Assembly (NCBI GenBank): GCA_946406115.1
Contig: OX291551.1
Location: 3,472,001-3,536,000, forward strand
Direction of reading: 5' to 3'
Origin: Apoda limacodes
Lineage: Eukaryota > Arthropoda > Insecta > Lepidoptera > Limacodidae
Length of the DNA stretch: 64,000 nucleotides
The notes under the pieces are model-generated. The model ran no database searches, had not been told where the DNA came from, and saw nothing but the letters and a program-made list of their open reading frames with translations. The translations under genes were made by a program, and so were the position numbers. Of the stretch, positions 1-10,600 are shown one piece after another (position 1 is the first letter of the stretch; each line of letters begins with the position of its first letter).

Positions 1-950
1 AACAAAGATATCGGTATTTGTTCTAAATGGGAAAATACTGTCCTTATACTAACAAGACATCTAAAATATTGTTTATACAACATTGTTATCTTTATTTCGT
101 TCGACTAATACAAAAAACATCATTTCAAAAAAAAAATTTGACTAGTTTTATATTACCACCATTACATATACTATCATGTCTTAAAAGAATATAAAAAAAT
201 CTGCAGTTTTTTGTAATAATAAATGCTATCGGGGTTTTTTATCTTTTATTTATAGGGTTTTATATTTTTATGTTTGATAGTTATAGTTTTTATTTTAGGT
301 TATATTTGTGTGACGTCTGTATTTTATTGCTCTTTATAATAAACACATGTTTCCAGTGTAAAAAGTAAAAATAGTATTTAATAAAAATTAATATGCCCAA
401 AACCTTATTAACTCCATCTACAATGTCTACGATAAATAGGTATGCTATAGATAGGTATACCTACAGTTTAACGTTTCGCATAGCTCGCCGGTCAGTGGAT
501 TCTGAACTTTACATTTTGACAACATAAAGACAGAAAACCGTCTACTTCACATAATAATTAAAATTAACAAACCGAGACGTCAACAGCAAAGTGTTAACGG
601 TAAAGCTGTAAACTTAGTTTTATGCATTTCATGTTGCGTCATTTTTGCAACGAAATGCAATATACCTACTTGCTACATTCTTTAAGTGTAATTTCCAATA
701 TGTAGACACGCGATTGTATGTAGAATTTGAGAAATACAATACGTTAAGTAGGTATATATATACTATACATTAAGGTAAAGCGCAGATGTATGAATTTTTT
801 TTTCATATTTATAGAAGTGAAAAGTAAATATCCTTGTAATTTTTCAGTTAGTTAGGATAACACCTTCTGCCTCCGCAAAGCATTTAAAATTTTAGATTTT
901 ACCGATATTCTCATGTGTCTACATTTGCAATGTAGATAATAGGGAATCAA
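1..950. other. AT-rich sequence, nothing recognised
   Basis: No open frame, tRNA-like or terminal-repeat structure that I could support. Confidence 0.6.
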
Positions 951-1092
951 TTTTTTTTTTTTTTTACCACTAATGTGGCAAACAAACTTAGCCTGTAACA
1001 CCAGGGGTATCACTCGCACGTTGCTGACCCTTCAAAAATCCAATAACTTCTTTTTTGAAGAACCCCATACTGTAGTCCTTAGAGAAAATCAA
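951..1092 (-). mobile_element. LINE family A, 3' end fragment
   Basis: A T-run followed by the reverse complement of the family's 3' tail (accactaatgtggcaaac) and part of the ORF end. Truncated near 1,092. Confidence 0.75.
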
Positions 1093-2764
1093 TGCATTTA
1101 CTATTACAATTTTACTAAAAAAAACAATAAAATAATAATTAAAACATTAAAAAAAAAATTGTTCAAATAGCCCGAAAATATCTTTTTGTTTCAGATTTTG
1201 CCATGATATTTCGTGATTGTAAAATAGCTTTTATGGTCCCAAATCTTGCTTTTTTGTGCACTGAAACAAAACAGCCTCTTGTTTACTTTACAGTCCGTTC
1301 TACAGGATGAGTACATAACATAACTCACAGTTGGCCGCTTTATATTATTTGTTGTTTTACTTTAGAGTTTACACTATTTTACACTGCAAGTTTAAAGTTT
1401 GTATGTATTAATGTTTTAAAGAAAGAGCAAAAACAACGAAAATGTGTTTCTTGTATGAGGACCCCCTTAAATGTCAACTTTTTAAACTTTTTATTATTTG
1501 TTAGATAATCCCCCATTATAACACATATTCTGTAAAAAATTAGGCTTTTACCTATTTCGGTCTTAAAGATAGAGCCTTTTAATAGTCGGACAGACAGACA
1601 GCGAATAGGTTTAGTAATAGGGCTCCGTTGGTACCCTCTGGTAATCCACCCTACTATTCATACATAGAAATAATCTTTCTTCGTTTTAGACTTCCTAACG
1701 TTGGCATCTTTGAAGAAATCATATAATATGATATCTATGGCTTTATACAAATAAAAAAAATAAGTGTATAGTCCTGGCTTGAAGTTAATCTTTTGACTGC
1801 ATCTTTGCTACGAATTTAACATTACTTACTTACTTTTTTTATTTATATTGATAACAAACGTATAGACAGTTATTTAAAATGTATCCAATTACAAGAAACA
1901 CATAACAGCTAGGACTGACCGTAGCATACCTAATGCTAGTGCTAATAACCATACAGTGGTAGTACCCCGCCTGCTCTGCCGAAAGCCTTGAGTTCGATTC
2001 GAGTTATTCCAACCAAAAATTTGGTTGTGTCGTGAAAATACCCTTTGAGTTTAGTTTGTGCTATGAATATACCAAGTATTGTGGACGAATACAGAAAGAA
2101 ATACCTAATTCTAAGTTTGCTAGACTGTATTGGAATTGGAGTAATTGGAACTACGATAGATAATGTAGATGTTGAAAATAATAAGAAGGTAGAAAATGTA
2201 CAATTTATGTGTATGTACAAACAAAAAAAAATTTGGTACTAGTACCTTTCCAACAACAGAAACATTGTCTTTGTATAAAATACCAGTTGAAACAATAAAA
2301 CCCTACCTCTCCAGCCAAACGATTCAAGCTATCATAAAAGCCTTCCTAATTACCCATGGATGCCGTACTGCCTGAAGGTGTGCCTTCAAGGTACTCGCTC
2401 CTTAGCTTGGTTGGTCTTGGACTATTAAAAAGCTTAATACAAGCTTAGTCGGGTAATATCATGTAATTTGCGGACCCGAAGCCCTGTACTGTCAATGTAC
2501 TTACTCAGTGCTGTCCACGTGGGAGATCATACCTGCAATTCATTTCAATCCATCGATGGATCACTTTAATTATTACTATTACTAGCTTGTAAAAAATAAC
2601 AAAATAGTTTAAATTTATTTATTGCAAAAATACTGACGTAATTATTTAGAGTTTAAATTTGGGCTGCTTTTTTAACCATTTTGTTTTTTTATAGAAGGTC
2701 AACAATGAAAATCGGTCAAATGATAGTCGGACTCCCGCACCGTGAGTTCCGTACTACCAGTTAC
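1093..2764. other. No gene recognised upstream of the growth-factor exons
   Basis: AT-rich. Contains a possible repeat end at about 1,380-1,642 (gggctccgttggtaccctct) and a B-box-like gagttcgattcgagt near 1,990. Short open frames at 1,942-2,242 lack coding features. A 5' exon of the growth factor could hide here or further upstream; none could be supported. Confidence 0.5.
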
Positions 2765-2890
2765 GTTTTTTACCAACACAAACAATAACAAAGTGTGGCG
2801 CTAAGCGGTCACCCATCCAATGACTGACCAAGCCCGACGTTGCTTAGCTTTGAATATCGTTTCCAAGGTGTTACTGTTTTTCTTAATAAT
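2765..2890 (-). mobile_element. 5S-rRNA-like dispersed repeat, copy 2
   Basis: Reverse complement contains gctaagcaacgtcgggcttg and attggatgggtgaccgctta, with the same preceding segment (ttaagaaaaacagtaacacc). It extends slightly further into 5S-like sequence than copy 1. Confidence 0.62.
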
Positions 2891-3737
2891 CGCTAGAAAA
2901 CTAGAAATTATGTAACTTCATCGAAAGCGATTTTCTTGTAAACTATGAATAAAAAATAAAAGACAACTTTTTTAGGAATTTAATAAAATTTTATTTTTTG
3001 TAATCAAACTATTTTTGATAGCTGTAACGGTTAAGAGTTACCCGAAATAAGAGTTTTTTCACTAAAGTTGTGGTTTTGAGAGAAACTGATTTTTGTGGTT
3101 TATTATACACCTATGGTACGTGGTACCTCCACTAATAGTTGAGTTTTTCCCGTTGGTCCAACTTATATGTCCAACAATTGCTGTTTGGCACAAAATTATT
3201 ATAATGATTGAACATATATTTTTTTGTCATATACCGCGCGGAAGAAAGCGAAAGAATGCGCCGAATCTATTAGTTTATTAGACAACATATTTAAAATGTG
3301 TTCTTAATAGTCACGGCATTACCTAAAAACCAGAAGTTAATTTTGGCTAAGCAGGCGTCCCGTTTGTAGAGGGAGGGTGATTTTAAAATGTGCTTCCAGC
3401 ATTGCACGTACCTACTTCGAAAAGGAAACAGTCTTGTTAATCTCAATTTTGGAAATCAAGAAGGTTCAAATAAACTGTAAGAACGCCCCAGACTCTATTT
3501 GAGGTTATCTATACCATGCGGTCATCGAATGAAACACAATAGACTACTAATCTTTATAAACCAAGCAATTTTATGTTGTATTCTACATTACTGGTGTGCG
3601 AAAAATTAGTTACCGCTTCATTCTGGTTAGCAAGTAATGTACGTCTAACGATTAAACTTTTCCCGACTGAGAACAAAATAACATTTATTGCCACAAGTTA
3701 AAAATCTAATAAATAAAAATTACGTAATGAAATGCAC

Positions 3738-3980
3738 ATTCATACTAATATTATAAATGCGAAAGTAACTCTGTCTGTCTGTTACCTCTTCACGCTTAAA
3801 CTACTTTACCGATTAAGATGAAGCTTGGCATGGAGATAATTTGAGTCCCGGGAAAGGACATAGGCTCCTTGAAAACGTCAGGTGTTAGTCGGTTTTTTTT
3901 CTATAATTGAGGAGTTGCCGTTAAAATCCTACACCAATAACCGAATTTAGGGCGGGTGGAACCGCAGGCAAAAGCTAGTA
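3738..3980 (+). mobile_element. Lep1-like Helitron-related non-autonomous element
   Basis: Starts atactaatattataaatgcg followed by aaagtaactctgtctgtctg and ttacctcttcacgcttaaac, and ends gcaggcaaaagctagta. These strings are typical of the Helitron-like Lep1 family widespread in Lepidoptera; assignment is from memory of that family. Confidence 0.65.
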
Positions 3981-4077
3981 TGTATACATATAAAGTAAAC
4001 CTTGAAGGTAAGGTAACGTATCATTTCACAAAATAACTTCTAGAATGTCGGTTGGCTTCGGCTAAATAGTATCTAGT

Positions 4078-4178
4078 TTTTTTTTTTTTTTTTTTTTTTA
4101 TACCACTAAGGTGGCAAACAAGCACACGGTCCGCCTGATGGTAAGCGGTCACCGTGGCCTATGGACGCTTGTTGACGG
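4078..4178 (-). mobile_element. LINE family A, 3' end fragment
   Basis: A 22-base T-run at 4078-4099, then the reverse-complemented family tail (ataccactaaggtggcaaac, cctgatggtaagcggtcacc) and nothing further of the ORF. Confidence 0.75.
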
Positions 4179-5230
4179 AGCTAGCGTGAAGTGTCTCCGT
4201 TTCAGCTTGGGCAAACATTATTTCGTATGTCTGTCCGGCTGTCCTCAATATTAAGAAGTGCTTTGTTTGCCAATATTTACTAGAAAAGTAATAAATCTCC
4301 TACAGCTTTCCGAATGAATCACAACAAAAAACTATTTAGGAGTCCATCAAAGAAAGATCAAAGTATAATTTTACTAGTTTTATTTTATTGCCTTTTGTAT
4401 CGATCGCATCGGCAATAAAATCGATTTGAGTTCAAATGAAAAGAAACAGACGTGAGTCGGGGTTAAATATACCGTGCTATTCTGGTCACGTCGCTACCCT
4501 GGGGAGAGTGGGGAGAGCCCAGCGTTCATCGATCTAACGTATGTACATGGATTAATAATTACCTATGCTGCTTTGTTGCGAAATTATTCATAATCCGAAA
4601 AGGGAATAAGGAATATCGATATGTAGTTCTGGGGATCCATTAAGCTGTTATATTATACTCTCAAGCTCATATTTTGGTTTCACTGACGAACATAATCTTA
4701 CTCTTTTGCCAAATTTTGTAACATCTTACACTGAACTTTTTGAAAACAGAACAACTTTAATATAAGCTTTAATCAACTTGGTTAAAAAAATATGATTGAC
4801 TACGGGTGCAATGACAATAATGGGTTGAATAACCGTAAAACAAGAGATATATTTAAATATAAAGAAGAAAGAGGTAGGGCAAAGCGAGTAAACCTAAACC
4901 TAACCTAAAAAACCTAAATGATTGTTTTTACGTCTATTTTACTTTGTGCTTTTTAATTTCAATACAAATTATATACATACCTATTATAATATGTAAATAG
5001 TTCTACTGCGCCGCAAGCTAAGCCTCGCAATTGGGCTCCGCTTAAAATCAGCGCTGTAACTAGTAAGCTGCAGAATATGCTAAGCGGCGTCCATTTTTCA
5101 CATTGCACTACGGGTGTCCCCATGATACAAAGACTCATATTCAACTGTGATTTGTTTATGTGTTCTTGTTTTTATGTGCTTATTTTTGTTATTTTTCTTT
5201 GTGTAATGTGAAATAAATGTCTATTGTCTC

Positions 5231-6644
5231 ATATAACAGTACAAGAGACGCTTATAACACGGGTCGGGCAAGCATCCATCGTTCCGTTGTGGAAGGAAAA
5301 CGTGAAGAAATTGTGTCTCAAATCGACACCACTCTGTCCAAGGTCTCTGCCTGGGGACGGGAAAACCGATTCAACCCTACAAAGACACAAGTCTACGCAT
5401 TCACTGCTCAGAAAACCCCATTAACTTTCTTTTCCAAGAGCATTAGGATCCTTGGCGATCCATCTCCAGCGATGTTCAGTTATAGCGACATAGCGAAGGC
5501 GTTCGATCGGGTCTGGCACCGGGGTCTTCTATCGAAGTTGCCATCTTACGGAGTGCCCGAGGGTTTGTGCAAATGGGTGGCTAGCTTTTTGTCCGGCAGA
5601 CGCATACTAACCGTAGTTGACGGTAGTTGCTCTGATAGCATGGACATTAATGCTGGTGTCCCGCAAGGCTCTGTGCTGTCTCCTACGCTGTTTCTACTGC
5701 ATATCAATGACATGTTGGACATCAACAACATACATTGCTATGCAGATGACAGTACTGGAGACGCTTTTTACACGGGTCGTGCAAACATGCCTCGTTCCGT
5801 TGTGGAGGAAAACCGCGGAGAACTTGTGTCTAAAATCGAGAGGTAAACTTGGTCCGATTCAACCCTACAAAGACACAAGTGTGCGCGTTCACCGCTAAGA
5901 AAACTCCATTCACTGTAGTCCCACAATTCCAGAACACTCCCCTCTCCATCTCCAAGAGCATTGGGATCCTTGGTGTCGACATCTCCAGCGATGATCAGTT
6001 CCGAGATCATTTACAAGATAAGGTGAAGCTTGCGTCCAAAAAACTTGGTGTACTCAACAGAGCAAAGCAGTACTTCACGTCGGGGCAAAGGTTGTTGCTT
6101 TACAAGTCGCAAGTTCGGCCCCATATGGAGTACTGCTGCCATCTCTGGGCAGGTGCACCCGGATACCAGCTTCGCCCTTTTGACCCCGTTCAACGACGGG
6201 CTGTGAGAATTGTCGACGATTCCAAACTCACTTGCGGTATCGAGCCCTTAAGTCTGAGGAGAGACTATGCCTCACTGTGTGTGTTCTACCGCTTGTACAA
6301 TGGGTTGTGTTCTGAGGAATTGTTCGAAATGATGCCCACGGCTACTTTCTACCATCGCACCGGTCGCCATTGGCAGGGAATTCATTCTCACACTTTAGAA
6401 CCTAAATGGTCCCGTACAGTGCGGTTTCAGAGAAACTTCCTCCCGCGAACGCTGAAGTTGTGGAATAAGCTCCCTGCCAAGGTTTTCTGCAAGGACTACA
6501 GTATGGAGTTCTTCAAGAAAGAAGTTATTAGATTTTTGAAGGGTCCGCAACGCGCAAGTGATACCTCTGGTGTTGCAAGCGTCTATAGGCTACGGTGACC
6601 GCTTACCATCAGGCGGACCGTAAGCTTGTTTGCCACCTTAGTGG

Positions 6645-6676
<32 letters not shown>
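5231..6676 (+). mobile_element. LINE family A, rearranged copy
   Basis: 5231-5480 matches the segment just after the YADDST motif of the 34.75-kb copy. It is fused at about 5484 to an earlier segment ([20 protein letters not shown] onward), which runs again through YADDST. About 31 bp are deleted near 5840, shifting the frame, and the rest continues as an open frame (5849-6598) to the family tail and a ~28-base poly(A). By eye it is some 97% identical to the 34.75-kb copy where both are present, so it is young. It cannot make a normal RT. Confidence 0.85.
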
Positions 6677-6679
<3 letters not shown>

Positions 6680-7024
6680 CCGAGATCATCTGCAAGACAA
6701 GGTGAAGCTGGCGTCCAAGAAACTGGGTGTACTCAACAAAGCGAAGCAGTACATCACATCGGGGCAAAGGTTGCTGCTTTACAAGTCGCAAGTTCGGCCC
6801 CATATAGAGTACTGAGTATATCTCTGGGCGGGTGCACCCGGATACAAGCTTGGCCCTTTTGACTCCCTTTGTTCTTCAAGAAAGAAATTATTAGAAGAAA
6901 TTTCTAAAGGGTCGGCAACGCGCCAGTGATACCCCTGGTGTTGCAAGCGTCCATAGGCTACGCTGACGCTTACCATCAGGCGGACCGTAAGCTTGTTTGC
7001 CACCTTAGTGGTATGGAAAAAAAA
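6677..7024 (+). mobile_element. LINE family A, internally deleted 3' fragment in tandem
   Basis: Begins directly after the poly(A) of the preceding copy (gttccgagatcatctgcaag) and carries the thumb region. It jumps from the ggcccttttgactc segment to ttcttcaagaaagaaatt near the 3' end, then gives the family tail and a short A run. Same orientation as its neighbour. Confidence 0.8.
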
Positions 7025-7381
7025 AACCGTTGTAACTATAAGTAACGGCTCTGAATTCTAACTAGTAGGTACAAAAAATAACTTGTACACAAAACCCATA
7101 AAATAATATTATTTATTATGCAGAAATGTCATAATCTGTCCCGGAATCGAATACAAAACATATAACCCTATCCTACTACTGTTTATCGGTGCTCGACGTG
7201 CTATGCTATGCTTTTTTTGGAATAATATTTTTTTTTTTTTTTTTTTTTTTATACTTCTAGTTACTTGCAGTGGTTGAATAGTACCTTTTAAACCGATTAA
7301 ATTAAATTGAATTAAAAAAAAACTATTAGTAAATACCAATCAACAAAAATATTATATTATAAAACTGGTGGTTGTTTACAG

Positions 7382-7604
7382 GAAGAATATTACGCGGATG
7401 AATGGGACTCCGAGGAGGACGACATTTTGTCAAGCGTCAGCGTAAACAATCTAAGGAAGGGTTCTCTAGAGGATACATTAGTGAGCTCGCAGGCAGACGG
7501 CGCCGGAAGCAGAACAAGACGGCCTTCGGCCTACACTTCCTACACTTCGCCGGCTGAACATCTTGCTCACACCAATAGGGGACCAATCGTTCTTATTGAC
7601 AATA
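7382..7604 (+). CDS. Pvf-like exon: acidic N-terminal region
   Basis: After an acceptor ending tttacag the frame reads EEYYADEWDSEEDD, then a Ser/Thr-rich stretch and TNRGPIVLID. The only phase-1 donor that fits the next exon is AATA|gtgggt, a weak site. The acidic pro-region has no motif of its own; assignment to this gene rests on strand, phase and order. A stronger-looking donor inside it (gtgagc near 7482) would break the frame. Confidence 0.55.
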
Positions 7605-10600
7605 GTGGGTTCATTATTTACCTTTGCATTAGCCTGCCGATGTCCGCTACTGAACTTAGTTCTCTCTCTAATATTTAACGAAGGCACATATAGCACATAC
7701 AATCAACTGCGACTTATAACGATTTTACACTACTCATGCTCTGCAAGAACCTTCACGCATAGTCAAAAAATAGGGTTGATAGTGCGTGTTTTTAGAGTTT
7801 ATTACTATTTATAAACAACAGAAAACATACCCATAGCTTGTAATTATTCTGTACAGCGCCATCTATGTTTATAAAAGTGAAATAATATTTGTTAAGTAAA
7901 TTAAAACTTTAATTAATTATGAATGAATGAAATTTTCTTTATTGCACAAATTTAAATAGATATACAATAAAAAGCTATAATAAAAAAAAAAAAAGTACAA
8001 TTAGGCGACCTTATCGCTAAAAAGCGATCTCTACCAGGCAAACCTTTGGTTAGAGGAAAATACAAAGAGTAGGTGGTGCGGTGACGAAAGAGGTAAGTTG
8101 TAATTAGAATAAACATACACACAATGTATAATATACATAATAAACAAGAATATAACATAAATATAATATATAAATAAACAAAATATAAATAAACACACAT
8201 ATACAAGACATTTGAAATAAAATAACAAACACAAAATAAGACAATTTTACCCTGTGAGTTTAACACTGTGAGTTTGAGATTAAAAGATAATGTTGTTTGA
8301 TTTGGTTTTTAAAAATAACCACAGATTGTGAGCGGCTAATAGTCAGTGGAAGAGAATTCCATAGCTGTATAGCCTGAACTGTGAAAAAACGATTATAAAA
8401 ATTAGTGTTGTGAGCTGGTGTTTTTAAAAGAAGACTAGTGGACAAGCGAAGTAGAAGAGGAAATAAATTGAAATCGTTCTTTCAAATAGTAAGGAGTTGA
8501 TGGATTGAATAGTATGTTATAAAGTAGTGTAAGAGTATGGGTATTCCGGCGAAGTCGAATTGGGAGCCACTTGAGCTGAGCACGAAATTGAGAGACATGA
8601 TCGTATTTTCGTAATCCAAATATAAATCGAATACAGAGATTTTGTAGCCGCTCAAGTTTATTTAAATGCATTGTCAAGCATAGGAAGAAGTAAAGATTGT
8701 GCAAGTGCAACTTTTGTGGGTATAGGTAACAGATTACGTAACCGCCTCATTGACCCTATGGAAGAAAATATTTTACGACTAATTGCTTTTATTTGTGGGA
8801 CCCATGATAACGTATTGTTAACAATTATCTCTAGATTTTTGACGGAGTCACAATAAGGTATAGAGACTCTGTCAAGTTTAATTGAAGGTATATAATAGTT
8901 CCGAATTGATGCGTGATATCATTTTTGGACTGCCAATAATAATAGCTTTTGACTTGAGAGGATTGATTTGAAGGCCATAAAATGAACTCCACTGAAGTAT
9001 TTGGTCATGATCAGCATTAATTTTTTCAATGGCTTTATTGATGTCATCAATTGGGGCATGTGTGTAAATTTGGAGATCATCTGCATACAAGTGGAAGAGC
9101 GAAAAAAGTTTGTGAGTAATAGTGTTAATGAAGATGGAAAATAGGAGAGGAGACAGCACGCCACCGTGCGGTACACCAGCTGAAGTGGAGCACCAATCGG
9201 AGAATGTATCCTCCAACCGGATGCGTTGGTGGCGCCCATACAAGTAACTGTGTAACCAGTCAATTACTGTTGGAGATATGTAAAGAGAGCGTAAGATGCC
9301 CAGCAATATGTCAAAGTCTGCTGTGTTGAAGGCATTACTGAAATCTAACAGCGACATATATAACTGTAAGTTGTTTATTATCCATGCCGTAACGGATATC
9401 ATCAGTAATTTTGGTGAGAGCAGTAACCGTACTATGACCAAGACGAAAACCGGACTGCAAGGGGTTTAATAGACTGTTTTTAGTCAGAAAGGTATTAAGT
9501 TGATGTTGAATGAGTCGCTCAAGGACCTTTGATAAGAAAGGTAAAATAATGGTAAAATAATAAAGGCCTAAAGTCCGCTAATGTAGAAGGATTTGCCTTT
9601 TTTGGTAACGGAATAATAAAAGCATTTTTCCAAATGGTTGGAAAACTACTATAGAAAATGGAAGAGTTAAGGATATGAGTGATGATGGGAATAAAGATGT
9701 CAAGGATGGGAATGATCATTTTACGGCTAATACAATCACCACCAACAGCACTGTATGCAATGGACAAAATACTCTTCTTGACATCGCAATCATTGAATTG
9801 ACTAAAAGAAAAAGGAGGTAAGTCAGGAGTTGGGATCTTTGAAAGATGATTAAGGGTGTATGCCTTTTTGTTGCTATCCATGTCAACAATAGAAGAAAAA
9901 TGCTGATTAAGTTGATCAATGTTGATATTATTGAAGGAAGTTTTATCTTGAGTTTTACCAACTCCTAATGACTTGAGAAATTTCCAAATTTTACATGGAT
10001 CACTATTTTCAGCAGAATTATGGATGTGGCGTCGCTGTGCGTCTCTACACACTGTATTGCAGCGATTCCTTAGAAGCTTATATTTTTCTAGATTCACAGC
10101 AGAAGGATGTAATTTATTTTTTGACTTGGCACGATCACGTCTGTTTTGTAAGATACGGATTTCATCTGTAAGCCAAGGTGCAGGGTAATATCTAACTATT
10201 TGCTGACCTATACGCTTTATAAATGAGAAAGTAACTTTATTTGTCCTTCCTGCAAGTCGCTACAGAGCTTTTTAACTTAGAAATTACTGCAGGTAGATAT
10301 AACTATAACTTAATTACACGTAGACTACAGCTAAAGCTTGTTATAACAAAAGTAAAAAAGTTGCCGCAGAAATCCTGCGCTGAAAGGTACCCGAATAGCA
10401 AATAGCTAGCAAAAAATTTAAGAGGGGTCCTCATACAAAAAACTGACTTTTAATTATTTGTAATATTACTATGGATTATGGCTTCATAGATTCAGGAGCA
10501 GAGTATGAGATAAATGTTCTGTTTTGTATTTGAGAACCATATATGGTGGTTAAATATTAACGCATTTTCACATGCCAAATACATCTACTAGATATAATTG

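Noticed and set aside
2045..2242. Possible signal-peptide exon for the growth factor
   Set aside because: The hydrophobic stretch is not preceded by a basic start, no splice phase leads to 7,382, and the composition is that of the flanking DNA.
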